Source: Firmicutes bacterium ADurb.Bin193
GTDB lineage: Bacteria > Bacillota > Clostridia > Monoglobales > Firm-18
Reading direction: 5' to 3'
Assembly (NCBI GenBank): GCA_002070105.1
Contig: MWCQ01000007.1
Coordinates: 56,274 to 120,273, forward strand
Length of the DNA: 64,000 nt
A program made the translations under genes and the position numbers. Below, piece by piece: positions 1 to 8,672 of this stretch; the first letter of the stretch is position 1; each line of letters opens with the position of its first letter. Below the pieces are notes generated by a model. It searched no databases, was not told the origin of the DNA, and worked only from the letters and a program-made list of their open reading frames with translations.

Positions 1-980
1 GATTCCCACTTAATTTCCTCTGATATTAATAAATCAATCCTGCTCTCGTCATATTCGCAGATCTGGCGGTTTTCCATACCTACTAATGATAATAATGTAG
101 TAATCCTGTCATTCATGTCTGAGTTTTCGACGGGAATAACAATAAACGGCGTATGAAAAATCAAAGAAAATACTACACCGTGAAATGAATTTGTCAAAAC
201 GAATTCGGCCCCTTTCACGGAGTATAGCCACTCGAATATGCCCATAGGTCTTTTTTTATAGCTTGGCTCATCCTTAAAATGCTTCCTTTGAATGTACTCC
301 TCGGTTTTCAACACTACGCTTTGATTGCCATGCAGGATATACGAAAAAAATTTAGTTCGACTTTCTACGGTTATATTTTCAATTAGCTTATCATAATTTC
401 CCCTATTCAAAAGCAGGGTTGGGTCAACTACCAGCTTTGCGTTAAAACCCATGTTTTCTATAATGCTTTTGCCTGTCTTTTCCCTTACGCTTATTTTGGC
501 AAATCGACTTAACTGTGGTTTTATCAGGTCAACAACCCTGTCGGAAAGCACCTCTGTTCCAAAGCTTGCTGCATATGATATTCTTCTCTTATCTTCAGAT
601 GTGAAATTCAAAAAGTAGCTAAGTGTCGGCTTTCCCTCTGCGGATAAGGTAAAGGCTTCGTTCCATATCTGATCGCTTCCGCACACATACACATCATAAT
701 TATTACAGTGTTTTGCCAGTGACTTATTTGTAAAAAAAGTTTTTTCGGAGAGCGCAAGGCATTGCTTCCTGAATTTATTTATATTATACTCTTTAACAAA
801 CCATCTGAAATCAAGCTTGCGAATCACATTGTAAAGCTGCATAATTATTACTCTTAAGGGCAGATAATTTATGATCTTGACATCATAACCGCAACCGATA
901 AGATACGCCTGCAAAGCATAGGCTTGCAGCACCGCGCCGTAATTTGTCGCCCAATGGAAGGTAATTATACCTATTTTCAT
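1..980 (-). CDS. Polysaccharide pyruvyl transferase family protein, 3' end beyond window
   Basis: The gene starts at an ATG at 980 and stays open to the window edge, giving about 326 codons, so roughly the last 40-50 residues are missing. The N-terminus reads NYGAVLQAYALQ, followed by CGSDQIW, SYAASFG, VDPTLLL and NSFHGVVFS. These are recurring motifs of the polysaccharide pyruvyl transferase family (PF04230), which transfers pyruvate from phosphoenolpyruvate as a ketal onto glycan sugars, usually in the cytoplasm on a lipid-linked precursor. It overlaps the upstream epimerase gene by an ATGA junction, so the two are translationally coupled. It is the third member of the family in this operon, and its acceptor sugar cannot be read from the sequence. 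Confidence 0.85.
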   Translation of the reverse strand, partial: MKIGIITFHWATNYGAVLQAYALQAYLIGCGYDVKIINYLPLRVIIMQLYNVIRKLDFRWFVKEYNINKFRKQCLALSEKTFFTNKSLAKHCNNYDVYVCGSDQIWNEAFTLSAEGKPTLSYFLNFTSEDKRRISYAASFGTEVLSDRVVDLIKPQLSRFAKISVREKTGKSIIENMGFNAKLVVDPTLLLNRGNYDKLIENITVESRTKFFSYILHGNQSVVLKTEEYIQRKHFKDEPSYKKRPMGIFEWLYSVKGAEFVLTNSFHGVVFSLIFHTPFIVIPVENSDMNDRITTLLSLVGMENRQICEYDESRIDLLISEEIKWE

Positions 981-2104
981 GACTTCCTCCACACCATTTT
1001 GTTGACAATGGCGGTATAGCTCTGAATAATCTTTACAACCTTGGTGCTGACATTTTCATCGGTATAGTCGGGCACGCTAACCCCCATATCGCCGTTATTG
1101 TTCATAGAAACGGCAATGTCAACCGCTTGAAGAACCTGGTCGGTTGTGATACTTCCGATAATAAAGTTTCCTTTATCCAAAGCCTCGGGGCGTTCCGTGC
1201 TTGTTCTTACGGACACCGCGGGGAATTTGAAATATGACGATTCCTCGGGTACGGTTCCGCTGTCCGACACAACGCAAAATGCGTTTAGCTGAAGCATATT
1301 GTAATCGAAAAAGCCAAAAGGCTTTAAGCTTCTGACATTGGAATGAAACTTGAATTTTCTCTGCTCTATAAATTTTGCGCTTCGGGGATGGGTGCTGTAA
1401 ATCACGGGCATATCATAGTCTTCTGCCATTGCGTTTACGGCATTCATAAGCGCAAAAAAGTTATCCTCAATATCAATGTTTTCTTCACGGTGCGCAGAAA
1501 GCAGTATATATTTCCCCTTTTCAAGCCCTAATTCCTCAACAACCTTGCTTTTGTTTATCTTGTCAAGATTTGCCGTAAGCACCTCCGCCATAGGCGAGCC
1601 GACAACAAAAGTCCTTTCCCTTACAATACCCTCAAAATTCAGATAGCGGCGGGCATGCTCACTATAACAAAGGTTGACATCGCTTGTATGGTCAACAATT
1701 CTGCGGTTTATCTCCTCCGGCAGGTTCTCGTCAAAGCATCTGTTTCCTGCCTCCATATGAAAAATCGGGATTTTCAGCCTTTTGGCGGAGATAACGCAAA
1801 GGCAGGAATTTGTATCCCCCAAAACAAGCAGGGCATCGGGTTTTACCTCTGACATAAGCTCGTAGGATTTTGCTATAACATTCCCCATCGTCTGACCGAG
1901 GTTGTCACCGACAACACCGAGAAAATAATCCGGCTTTCTAAGACCGAGATCTTTAAAAAACACTTCGTTTAATGTGTAGTCATAATTCTGACCGGTGTGT
2001 ACCAAAATATGCTCGAAATATTTGTCACACTTTTTAATTATTTCGGATAGTTTAATAATCTCCGGACGAGTTCCCACAACTGTCATAACCCTTAATTTAC
2101 CCAT
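977..2104 (-). CDS. UDP-N-acetylglucosamine 2-epimerase (non-hydrolysing), FnlC/WecB type
   Basis: The protein carries the hallmarks of non-hydrolysing UDP-HexNAc 2-epimerases: GTRPEIIKL near the N-terminus, then LVLGDTNSCL, HMEAGNRCFD, PEEINRRIVDH, SAHREENI and VSDSGTVPEESS. Length (375 aa) is normal. An ATG at 2113 abuts the AAGGAG ribosome binding site, so the ATG at 2104, nine bases past that site, is the better start. With the two preceding genes it forms a dehydratase/reductase/2-epimerase trio that makes UDP-L-FucNAc (FnlABC, CapEFG, WbjBCD) or UDP-L-QuiNAc (WbvB, WbvR, WbvD) from UDP-GlcNAc. In those pathways the 2-epimerase acts last. Plain WecB activity giving UDP-ManNAc is the alternative, but the context favours the L-sugar pathway. 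Confidence 0.88.
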   Translation of the reverse strand: MGKLRVMTVVGTRPEIIKLSEIIKKCDKYFEHILVHTGQNYDYTLNEVFFKDLGLRKPDYFLGVVGDNLGQTMGNVIAKSYELMSEVKPDALLVLGDTNSCLCVISAKRLKIPIFHMEAGNRCFDENLPEEINRRIVDHTSDVNLCYSEHARRYLNFEGIVRERTFVVGSPMAEVLTANLDKINKSKVVEELGLEKGKYILLSAHREENIDIEDNFFALMNAVNAMAEDYDMPVIYSTHPRSAKFIEQRKFKFHSNVRSLKPFGFFDYNMLQLNAFCVVSDSGTVPEESSYFKFPAVSVRTSTERPEALDKGNFIIGSITTDQVLQAVDIAVSMNNNGDMGVSVPDYTDENVSTKVVKIIQSYTAIVNKMVWRKS

Positions 2105-2123
2105 CTTGTCCATCTCCTTCGGT

Positions 2124-2978
2124 TTACCTAAAATAATGCGGGTACAAATTTTTATGCTCTAATATCCAGTCTTTCATCTCAATTACCATCTGCTCATAAT
2201 CCGGAACCTTAAACGAAAAGTCCGTTCTTGTGTTGATAAGAGATTTATCCGGCTTAGCCTCATCATTCGGTAAGATAGTTATTCCACCCGCTTTCATATG
2301 CTTGTTAAACAAGCCAAGCAGTTCAAACTTGCTTATGGGTTTGTTGTTTACAAGATTATAGATTCCAGTCAGGTTTTCGTGTGAAGCTTTTTCCATTGCT
2401 TTTGCCAGAGTCAGCGTTGTAACGCCCGTCCAGATTGCTTTGGTGAATCCGCTAATCCTGTTATTTTGCTTCATAAACCAGTTAAATAATCCAATCCCGT
2501 CTTCTTTCATATCGGGCCCTACAATCGAATTGCGAAAGGTTAAATTTTTGTCGTCATTCACTTCCCCAAGCGCTTTAGTACGGTCATAAAACGTTTCGCC
2601 GTCCTTAAAGTCATTTTCACGATAGCTGCCTGTTTTTCCTGAAAAAACGCAATCCGTACTCATATGTATAAGCTTGGTTTTGGTGTTCTTCAAAGTATCC
2701 GCAACAAAATGCGGCAAAAAGCTGTTTAGATATACTGCTTTGGATTTCTCCCTGTCGCAGCCTTCATTTAGTATGCCTATGCAATTAATTACTATATCAT
2801 AATCGCCTTTCCGCAAAAGACCGCTTAAAAACTGCTTGTCCTGTGCATCTCCGATTATGCTTTTACAGTAGGGAAAAGGCTCATTTGAAAAGGCGGTTAC
2901 ATTATGACCTTGTTCGCTTAAATATAATGAAATTGTATGACCCGCCATACCGGAGGCGCCCATTACCAGATACTTCAT
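2124..2978 (-). CDS. RmlD-like NAD(P)-dependent sugar reductase of the UDP-L-amino-sugar pathway
   Basis: This is a short-chain dehydrogenase of 284 aa with the nucleotide-binding GASGMAGH at the N-terminus, MSTDCVFSG in the middle and a YDRTK (YxxxK) catalytic pair. It resembles dTDP-4-dehydrorhamnose reductase. The start chosen is the ATG at 2978, preceded by GGGAGGG at seven-base spacing and overlapping the upstream stop as ATGA; an ATG at 2993 would sit on the ribosome binding site. In the FnlABC/CapEFG scheme this position holds CapF/FnlB, which normally carries an extra C-terminal cupin domain. Here the protein ends after the Rossmann domain, as in WbvR-type reductases, which hints at an L-rhamno/L-quinovosamine product. 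It reduces a 4-keto sugar nucleotide in either case. Confidence 0.82.
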   Translation of the reverse strand: MKYLVMGASGMAGHTISLYLSEQGHNVTAFSNEPFPYCKSIIGDAQDKQFLSGLLRKGDYDIVINCIGILNEGCDREKSKAVYLNSFLPHFVADTLKNTKTKLIHMSTDCVFSGKTGSYRENDFKDGETFYDRTKALGEVNDDKNLTFRNSIVGPDMKEDGIGLFNWFMKQNNRISGFTKAIWTGVTTLTLAKAMEKASHENLTGIYNLVNNKPISKFELLGLFNKHMKAGGITILPNDEAKPDKSLINTRTDFSFKVPDYEQMVIEMKDWILEHKNLYPHYFR

Positions 2979-4000
2979 TTCTTTCCCTCCCATGCTTTTA
3001 ACTCTTCTTTTATATAGCTTAGAGATAAAAGCTTTTCTTTAATTTCGTCAACACTTAATCTGTAAGTATTGTCGGAATTGTATTCTTCAACGGTAGACAG
3101 CTTTTGGTCCCCATATATAAAATATTTATCATAGTTCAAATCCCTGTTATCCGCAGGCACCCTGTAATGTTCTCCCATATCGATGGCTACCGCAAGTTCC
3201 TCCCTTGTAAGCAGGGTTTCATACAGCTTTTCTCCGTGACGGGTTCCGATTATCTTTATTTCATTATCAGCATTAAACAGCTCTTTAACCGCCAAAGCTA
3301 AATCTCCTATTGTTGAAACGGGTGACTTTTGCACCATTATATCGCCCGAATGAGCATTCTCAAATGCAAATAAAACAAGCTCTACCGCTTCTTCGAGGCT
3401 CATCAAAAACCTGGTCATATTAGGATCTGTCACGGTTAATGGTTGTCCGTTTTTTATCTGTTCAATAAACAACGGTATTACCGAGCCTCTTGATGCCATA
3501 ACATTTCCGTAACGGGTAACGCAGACCGTCGTCTTGTCGGGCGATACCGTGCGTGATTTGGAAACGACTATCTTCTCCATCATAGCTTTTGATATACCCA
3601 TTGCGTTAATGGGATATGCCGCTTTATCCGTGGAAAGGCATATACACTTTTTAACTCCGTATTCTATTGCGGCGGTAAGAACATTATCTGTTCCGATTAT
3701 ATTCGTTTTTACCGCCTCAAGCGGGAAAAACTCGCAGGAAGGAACCTGTTTTAATGCGGCGGCATGAAAAATATAGTCAACCCCGTACATTGCATCCTTC
3801 ACACTGGAAATGTTACGGACATCGCCTATAAAGAATTTTATTTTGTCATTTTGGTACTTGCGCCGCATATCGTCCTGTTTTTTTTCATCTCTGGAAAAAA
3901 TGCGGATTTCACCGATTTCGGTATTCAAAAAACGGTCAAGCACCGCATTTCCAAAGCTCCCCGTTCCGCCTGTTATTAAAAGTGTCTTATCCTTAAACAT
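2975..4000 (-). CDS. UDP-N-acetylglucosamine 4,6-dehydratase/epimerase, FnlA/CapE type
   Basis: This 341-aa protein belongs to the inverting 4,6-dehydratase branch of the polysaccharide biosynthesis proteins. It has the TGGTGSFGNAV nucleotide loop at residues 9-19, HAAALKQVPS, STDKAAYPINAMGISK and TRYGNVMASRGS. The catalytic Tyr of ordinary SDR enzymes is replaced by Met in MxxxK (MGISK), as is usual for the PseB/FnlA group. It opens the UDP-L-FucNAc or UDP-L-QuiNAc pathway by dehydrating and epimerising UDP-GlcNAc. The ribosome binding site GGAGG lies eight bases before the ATG. The gene lies 36 bases after the preceding glycosyltransferase and overlaps the reductase that follows. Confidence 0.9.
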   Translation of the reverse strand: MFKDKTLLITGGTGSFGNAVLDRFLNTEIGEIRIFSRDEKKQDDMRRKYQNDKIKFFIGDVRNISSVKDAMYGVDYIFHAAALKQVPSCEFFPLEAVKTNIIGTDNVLTAAIEYGVKKCICLSTDKAAYPINAMGISKAMMEKIVVSKSRTVSPDKTTVCVTRYGNVMASRGSVIPLFIEQIKNGQPLTVTDPNMTRFLMSLEEAVELVLFAFENAHSGDIMVQKSPVSTIGDLALAVKELFNADNEIKIIGTRHGEKLYETLLTREELAVAIDMGEHYRVPADNRDLNYDKYFIYGDQKLSTVEEYNSDNTYRLSVDEIKEKLLSLSYIKEELKAWEGKK

Positions 4001-4035
4001 TGTTTATGCCTCCGTAATCCTTATATTAATTAACA

Positions 4036-5238
4036 TTAACTTTCACTAAGCTCACGATATAGTTTTATATAATTCTCAGCCATTTTTTCGCTTGAATACT
4101 TTTCCCCGGCTTTTCGGACAAGTTCCTTTGTAACCCCGCTTTTTTTATCCAGCCACATCATTACAGCTTTTTCAAGCTCAACAATGTTTCCGTATTCAAC
4201 AAACTCGCTGTATTCGGGAATTGAGATTGTTTCGGGGCCGCCCGCCTTAAAGCCGACAACAGGAGTGCCGCAGCACAGGCTTTCCGCACAGACCATAGAA
4301 AAGGTTTCACGCTTGCTTGTAAGCAATGTCAAATCAGCCATTGAATAAAACTGCGCCATTTCATCCTTATCCTGGGTATGTTTTATCGGAATAACATTTT
4401 TCGGAAGGTCTTTGTTATTTCCGTTAAAGCCCACAATAACAAATACTGTTTCTTTCATTCGCTCGGCAAGCTTTAAAACGAATTTTCCGCCTTTTATATC
4501 GGATAAAAAGTCTGGTGTAGTGTGCAGAATTATTTTAGTGTCGGGGATATTATACTTTTCCTTCAAATTCTCAAAATTCCTTGGTCTGAATACATCGGTG
4601 TTAATTCCGTTGTCGATTATTAGATGTTTATTATTTTGCATTATAGGGGATTGCTTTGCCCTTTCTGAAAGCCATGGAGAGACAGCTACAATTGTAACAG
4701 TATCAAACCCGTCAAATGCTTTTTTCATTTTGTCAAAGGCCTCTGCGGTCCTGTTAAATATCTTTGAACCGGTAGCAACCCTGAAATTCACACAGTTCTT
4801 ACATCCCGTTTTCCACTCTTGGCAATCATAAGCATGACCGCACCCTCCGGTATGCATTAATTCCGCATGAAGGGTTAATACAGTATTGATTTTGTTTTTT
4901 TTCAAAAAGTCCAATGTCCTGTATGTATTCATAAAATTGCAGTTAAGACAATGAAGGTGTACCACATCCGGCTTCTCGGATTTTATTATAGAAATCAGCT
5001 TGTTGGTTGCAAAAAAAGAGTGAGAAAACTCAAGCCCTTGAATCCTCGTCTGAAGTCCATGTATCTTTGCTTCAAGCTCAGTAGAAATTTTATAGACATT
5101 CTCATCATTGGTTTTCGGTCCTCTTCCGTAGCATACAATCGATTGATGACCTTTCTTAATAATGTATCTATTTAAATCATACACGATTTTCCCGGTACTG
5201 CCGCGATTATAAAAATTATTGACCTGTAATATTTTCAT
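4036..5238 (-). CDS. Glycosyltransferase family 4 (GT-B fold)
   Basis: The protein (400 aa) starts MKILQVNNFYNRGSTGK, the glycine-rich acceptor-side start of GT4 enzymes, with DVVHLHCLNCNF near residue 95. The C-terminal donor-binding half has the ExxxxxxxE pattern in ETFSMVCAESLCCGTPV. A cysteine-rich stretch around residues 133-151 (GGCGHAYDC, GCKNC) is common in capsule GT4 enzymes of the WcaC-like kind. It should transfer one nucleotide-activated sugar to a lipid-linked oligosaccharide at the cytoplasmic membrane face. The start has GGAG at good spacing. It sits between the polymerase and the UDP-L-amino-sugar trio; donor and linkage cannot be predicted. Confidence 0.88.
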   Translation of the reverse strand: MKILQVNNFYNRGSTGKIVYDLNRYIIKKGHQSIVCYGRGPKTNDENVYKISTELEAKIHGLQTRIQGLEFSHSFFATNKLISIIKSEKPDVVHLHCLNCNFMNTYRTLDFLKKNKINTVLTLHAELMHTGGCGHAYDCQEWKTGCKNCVNFRVATGSKIFNRTAEAFDKMKKAFDGFDTVTIVAVSPWLSERAKQSPIMQNNKHLIIDNGINTDVFRPRNFENLKEKYNIPDTKIILHTTPDFLSDIKGGKFVLKLAERMKETVFVIVGFNGNNKDLPKNVIPIKHTQDKDEMAQFYSMADLTLLTSKRETFSMVCAESLCCGTPVVGFKAGGPETISIPEYSEFVEYGNIVELEKAVMMWLDKKSGVTKELVRKAGEKYSSEKMAENYIKLYRELSES

Positions 5239-5241
5239 ATC

Positions 5242-6312
5242 TTATTCACTCCAAAAGAATCTGTATGGATAGAAAAACGGACTGTCCATACTGAAAAACA
5301 AATAATATGCAACTAATAGTATCATTACGGTCGAATATATGATTGTCTTTAAATTATTATTCTTCCCCGATACTATTGCGTTTGGAACCAAAGCAATATT
5401 GGCTATACTGAAATACATACTTACTCTGAAAAACTGAGAAACAATAGGGGTAAAAGCCTGAAACACCAACCCTAAAAACACCATATTAAACAGCGATATA
5501 TCCTTGGGCTCTTCCTTTGTTACATTCTTATAATAAACTAAACAAAATGCCACGATAAATGCCTGTATAATAAATCCCGACAAGGTAATAGTGTCAGTAT
5601 AGTTCTTATAATGCGAAATCCTCTCCCAATTAAGCACCTCAAACAAAAAATAATCGACATATGATTTATACATAAACGCAACAATCAATGCCGCCACAAC
5701 ACCGGTAACATGCTTCCAGTTAACTTTAAGATATGCCAAGGGATAGGCAATAAGGAAAACGATTGAGGTGTTGTGAAACTGATAAGCCAATAAAATCAGC
5801 AAAAGAAACCGAATAAGCTTTCTTTCCCTGACAAATTTATATGAAAACAGGAGTATTGACATTGCCGCCGTTTGGCGCAAGCCTGTCATGCTGAAATACA
5901 AATAACCCAATGACAACAGCATTATAATACTTAAAAAAGGCTCTTTTGAGTATCTATATATATATACGCATATCGATACTGTAAAAATAAACGCAAAAAC
6001 CGAAAGAAAAACAGTGTAGTTTGAGGATACCATAGATATCAGTTTAACTAAAGCATAATAGCCTTTATCAAACTTTATCGCCAAAACATCACTGAAGCTG
6101 CGGTATTCGTACAGCAAAAAAGAGTCAACATAGGTAAATGTATCAGACCCTATTGAGAAGTGTCTCAGGGCGGAAAGTAAAAAAGTCGCCACTCCGCAAT
6201 AAAAGATATATACTGCCCTGAATCTATATGAGAGCTTATCCTTACTGAATGATATGTAAAAAAGAATTGCTCCGACAACAATAGCAGACAGGTATACTAT
6301 ATAAGCGTTCAC
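5242..6312 (-). CDS. EpsG/Wzy-like polysaccharide polymerase, multi-pass membrane protein
   Basis: The 356-aa protein is strongly hydrophobic, with about ten predicted membrane segments. It has the pattern seen in the EpsG family: an early segment, an RHFSIGSDTFTYV loop after the second segment, FDKGYYALVKLIS, and SMTGLRQTAAMSI in a central loop. EpsG/Wzy proteins polymerise lipid-linked repeat units on the outer face of the membrane. The start is a GTG at 6312 preceded by GGAGGA. It lies three bases before the GT4 gene. No Wzx-type flippase is visible in this window; it may lie beyond the left edge. Confidence 0.82.
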   Translation of the reverse strand: MNAYIVYLSAIVVGAILFYISFSKDKLSYRFRAVYIFYCGVATFLLSALRHFSIGSDTFTYVDSFLLYEYRSFSDVLAIKFDKGYYALVKLISMVSSNYTVFLSVFAFIFTVSICVYIYRYSKEPFLSIIMLLSLGYLYFSMTGLRQTAAMSILLFSYKFVRERKLIRFLLLILLAYQFHNTSIVFLIAYPLAYLKVNWKHVTGVVAALIVAFMYKSYVDYFLFEVLNWERISHYKNYTDTITLSGFIIQAFIVAFCLVYYKNVTKEEPKDISLFNMVFLGLVFQAFTPIVSQFFRVSMYFSIANIALVPNAIVSGKNNNLKTIIYSTVMILLVAYYLFFSMDSPFFYPYRFFWSE

Positions 6313-6351
6313 TGTTTGTCCTCCGTTTAAGAAAATTTGCTTTAAATAATA

Positions 6352-7518
6352 TCATTTTCGTCTTATTTTAAGAATTATTTTTTTCAGAAAAGGAAACTTA
6401 AATATCATATACAAAATAGGATACTTAAATCTATCCTTCAACAATGCTTTACTTGCTGCTTTATTAAACCCAAGTTTATTATATGACTTTATAAATTCAT
6501 TTCTTTTTATGTGCGCTTTTGACGGATGGTTAAGTTGGGAATTCCCTTTTGCCGCTTCGTCAATTGTTCTTTCAAACAATTCAAGCTTATCTTCACATGA
6601 ATTTACAAAAGCCTGTCCCTTATCAGTATTCGGGATAATCAGAGAAACGCCTCTTTTAACATCATAATCAAAGGCTTCCTCTTTGCCTAATCCCCAAAAA
6701 TCACCTATTGTAATATCGGAAATCCTTTCTTTGGAAGCGTATTTGCATTGGTAACAGCTATCCCTGCAAAACAGCGCTTTCTCAAAACCAAGATAATACA
6801 AATCATTATAAAAAGGCTTGTCGTATATTTTTTTGTTTTTTTCGTACACCTTAAAAGACATTCCAAAACCCAATGTGCTTCTGAATGTAAATCTAAGTCC
6901 GCCAAGGTTTTCTTTTTTCAGAACATGCTTCATATGCTCTCGAAGCAATTTCTGAGGCGGTGTTCCGTGACAGATTAAATCGCATGTAATCAAATTATCA
7001 TACGGTTTTTGCAGATAGCTCAACAGACCTGCAATCTGACAGGGAGTTCCTATAAATAAAACGGGAATATCTTCTTTAAGCTTTTTTTTGGCATTTGTAT
7101 ATGAATATTCGATATGGCTTTGAACATACTTCGAACCCCTGAATCCTTCGCATGATTCAATTGTATCCGCCGCTTTATGTACTATATTACAATGTTCATC
7201 AATGGCAGCACCGAAAACAACCCCGCCGTCCTGAATCATTTTTTTTGAAAAGACCGTTGCCGCCCCTCCCGAAGTACTTGCCACCCTGTCTGTGTCATCC
7301 TTGCTCCAGGACGCATAAACATGCCTTGCGGCATGCTTTGGAATTTTGTTGTTGTTAGGACATACCTTAATGCACAAACCGCAATTAATACAAGCATCAT
7401 CGTCAACTTTAGGATGAATACAACCAAATTCCATCTCGGTCATGGTAATGCATTTTTGAGGGCAAATATTAACGCAGGCAAAGCAACCCGTGCATTGTTC
7501 CTTTTCGCATATAATCAC
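6352..7518 (-). CDS. Ferredoxin-type / coenzyme F420 hydrogenase beta-subunit family protein
   Basis: The N-terminus has two 4Fe-4S ferredoxin motifs, CTGCFACVNICPQKC and CINCGLCIKVCP. An FrhB-like region follows (STSGGAATVF, GVVFGAAID, GTPCQIAGLL, CDLICHGTPP) and then a second cysteine set, CRDSCYQCKYA with ITIGDFWGLG. The family covers F420 hydrogenase/dehydrogenase beta subunits, but members in polysaccharide clusters occur in organisms without F420 and next to pyruvyl transferases, where their role is unknown. Redox chemistry with a flavin is likely. The start chosen is a GTG at 7518, eight bases after GGAG; a GTG at 7527 would abut that site. Two pyruvyl transferases precede it directly. 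Confidence 0.85.
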   Translation of the reverse strand: MIICEKEQCTGCFACVNICPQKCITMTEMEFGCIHPKVDDDACINCGLCIKVCPNNNKIPKHAARHVYASWSKDDTDRVASTSGGAATVFSKKMIQDGGVVFGAAIDEHCNIVHKAADTIESCEGFRGSKYVQSHIEYSYTNAKKKLKEDIPVLFIGTPCQIAGLLSYLQKPYDNLITCDLICHGTPPQKLLREHMKHVLKKENLGGLRFTFRSTLGFGMSFKVYEKNKKIYDKPFYNDLYYLGFEKALFCRDSCYQCKYASKERISDITIGDFWGLGKEEAFDYDVKRGVSLIIPNTDKGQAFVNSCEDKLELFERTIDEAAKGNSQLNHPSKAHIKRNEFIKSYNKLGFNKAASKALLKDRFKYPILYMIFKFPFLKKIILKIRRK

Positions 7519-7523
7519 TATTT

Positions 7524-8633
7524 TCACTCCAAATTCAACGATTTGCGAATAAATCTTAGGCTTCTTTCTCGCTTATCTTCAAGACTGCTTTGAGCCTTAC
7601 TAAAATCAATGTCATATACATTATCAATTTTTTCTTTTAAATTGCTTATATTCAAAGCTCTGTCTTCAAGCCCGACAACACTTAATAATGTAGATATCCT
7701 CTTGTCATTCATGCCTCGTATTGCATAAAACGGCTTTTGGAATATTATCGAAAATACCGTCCCGTGAAACGAAGATGTGCATACCAGTTTTGCGTTTTTA
7801 ATTAAATTTATAAATTCTATGGGCCCTGTTGCAAGTTTCATATTAAAAGGCGTAAAAACATCATACTGATTTGAAAAATTAGTAACTATTACAGGCAATT
7901 TAAGCTTTTTTGATATTTGAGATACAATTTTAATCATCTCTCTATCGGCAAAAAGCGTATAAAAAAGTATATACTCGTTTTTAATTTCAGGCTGTCCTTC
8001 AATCAGTTCTTCCCAATCGCTTTTGCCGAGCAAAAGCGTCGGGTCTAAAACTATTTGTGCATCGCAGCCCGCTAATCTATCCGCAATTTCTTTTGACCTT
8101 GCTTCTCTTACCGAAACATAATCGTACTGTTTTATATATGTCCCGATTTTTTCACCGACCTCAGAATCCGTTATACTGCCTACAGGACCAAAGCTTGCGG
8201 CATAAGAAATTTTTATTCCCCTTCTAACAAAAGGTAAATAGTAAGCCCAGTCAAAATCAGCGGGTATCGGATTCCATATCTGATCACTGCCGCTTATATA
8301 ATAATCATAATCCGGCGGATTGTCAGTCAATTCCTCCAAACAGGTGTACTCACGGTTGCCAAGACATAAATGTTTGGCGATAAACTCTTCAAAGAGATTA
8401 TATTTTTTTTTAAGAGATCTATAGCGTAACAAATGAGAAGCATTTTTAAATATATATTTTATACCTCTTCGTTTTGTAAATACATTGTATAAATCCCTTT
8501 GCCTCTCTGTTCTGAAGTTCAATATTTCACATTCCAGACCCAGTTTTTTAATTGTTGTCTGTAATGCATAGGCTTGCAGCGCAGAACCGTAATTATGCGA
8601 AGCATGGAAGGTTATTATGCATGCTTTTTTCAT
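7524..8633 (-). CDS. Polysaccharide pyruvyl transferase family protein
   Basis: A complete 369-aa family member: TFHASHNYGSALQAYALQ near the N-terminus, ISGSDQIWNP around residue 113, SYAASFGPVG, LDPTLLLGKSDWEEL and CTSSFHGTVFSIIF. These match PF04230 pyruvyl transferases such as CsaB and WcaK. The probable reaction is formation of a pyruvate ketal on one sugar of the repeat unit, which adds negative charge. The next gene is the iron-sulfur FrhB-like protein, whose start lies within or a few bases from this stop. It is clearly paralogous to the gene before it, and the pair probably arose by duplication with divergence to different acceptors. Confidence 0.9.
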   Translation of the reverse strand: MKKACIITFHASHNYGSALQAYALQTTIKKLGLECEILNFRTERQRDLYNVFTKRRGIKYIFKNASHLLRYRSLKKKYNLFEEFIAKHLCLGNREYTCLEELTDNPPDYDYYISGSDQIWNPIPADFDWAYYLPFVRRGIKISYAASFGPVGSITDSEVGEKIGTYIKQYDYVSVREARSKEIADRLAGCDAQIVLDPTLLLGKSDWEELIEGQPEIKNEYILFYTLFADREMIKIVSQISKKLKLPVIVTNFSNQYDVFTPFNMKLATGPIEFINLIKNAKLVCTSSFHGTVFSIIFQKPFYAIRGMNDKRISTLLSVVGLEDRALNISNLKEKIDNVYDIDFSKAQSSLEDKRERSLRFIRKSLNLE

Positions 8634-8672
8634 ACTGCCTCTCCCTTTTTCCTGCTTTTGTAAATAAAGGCC

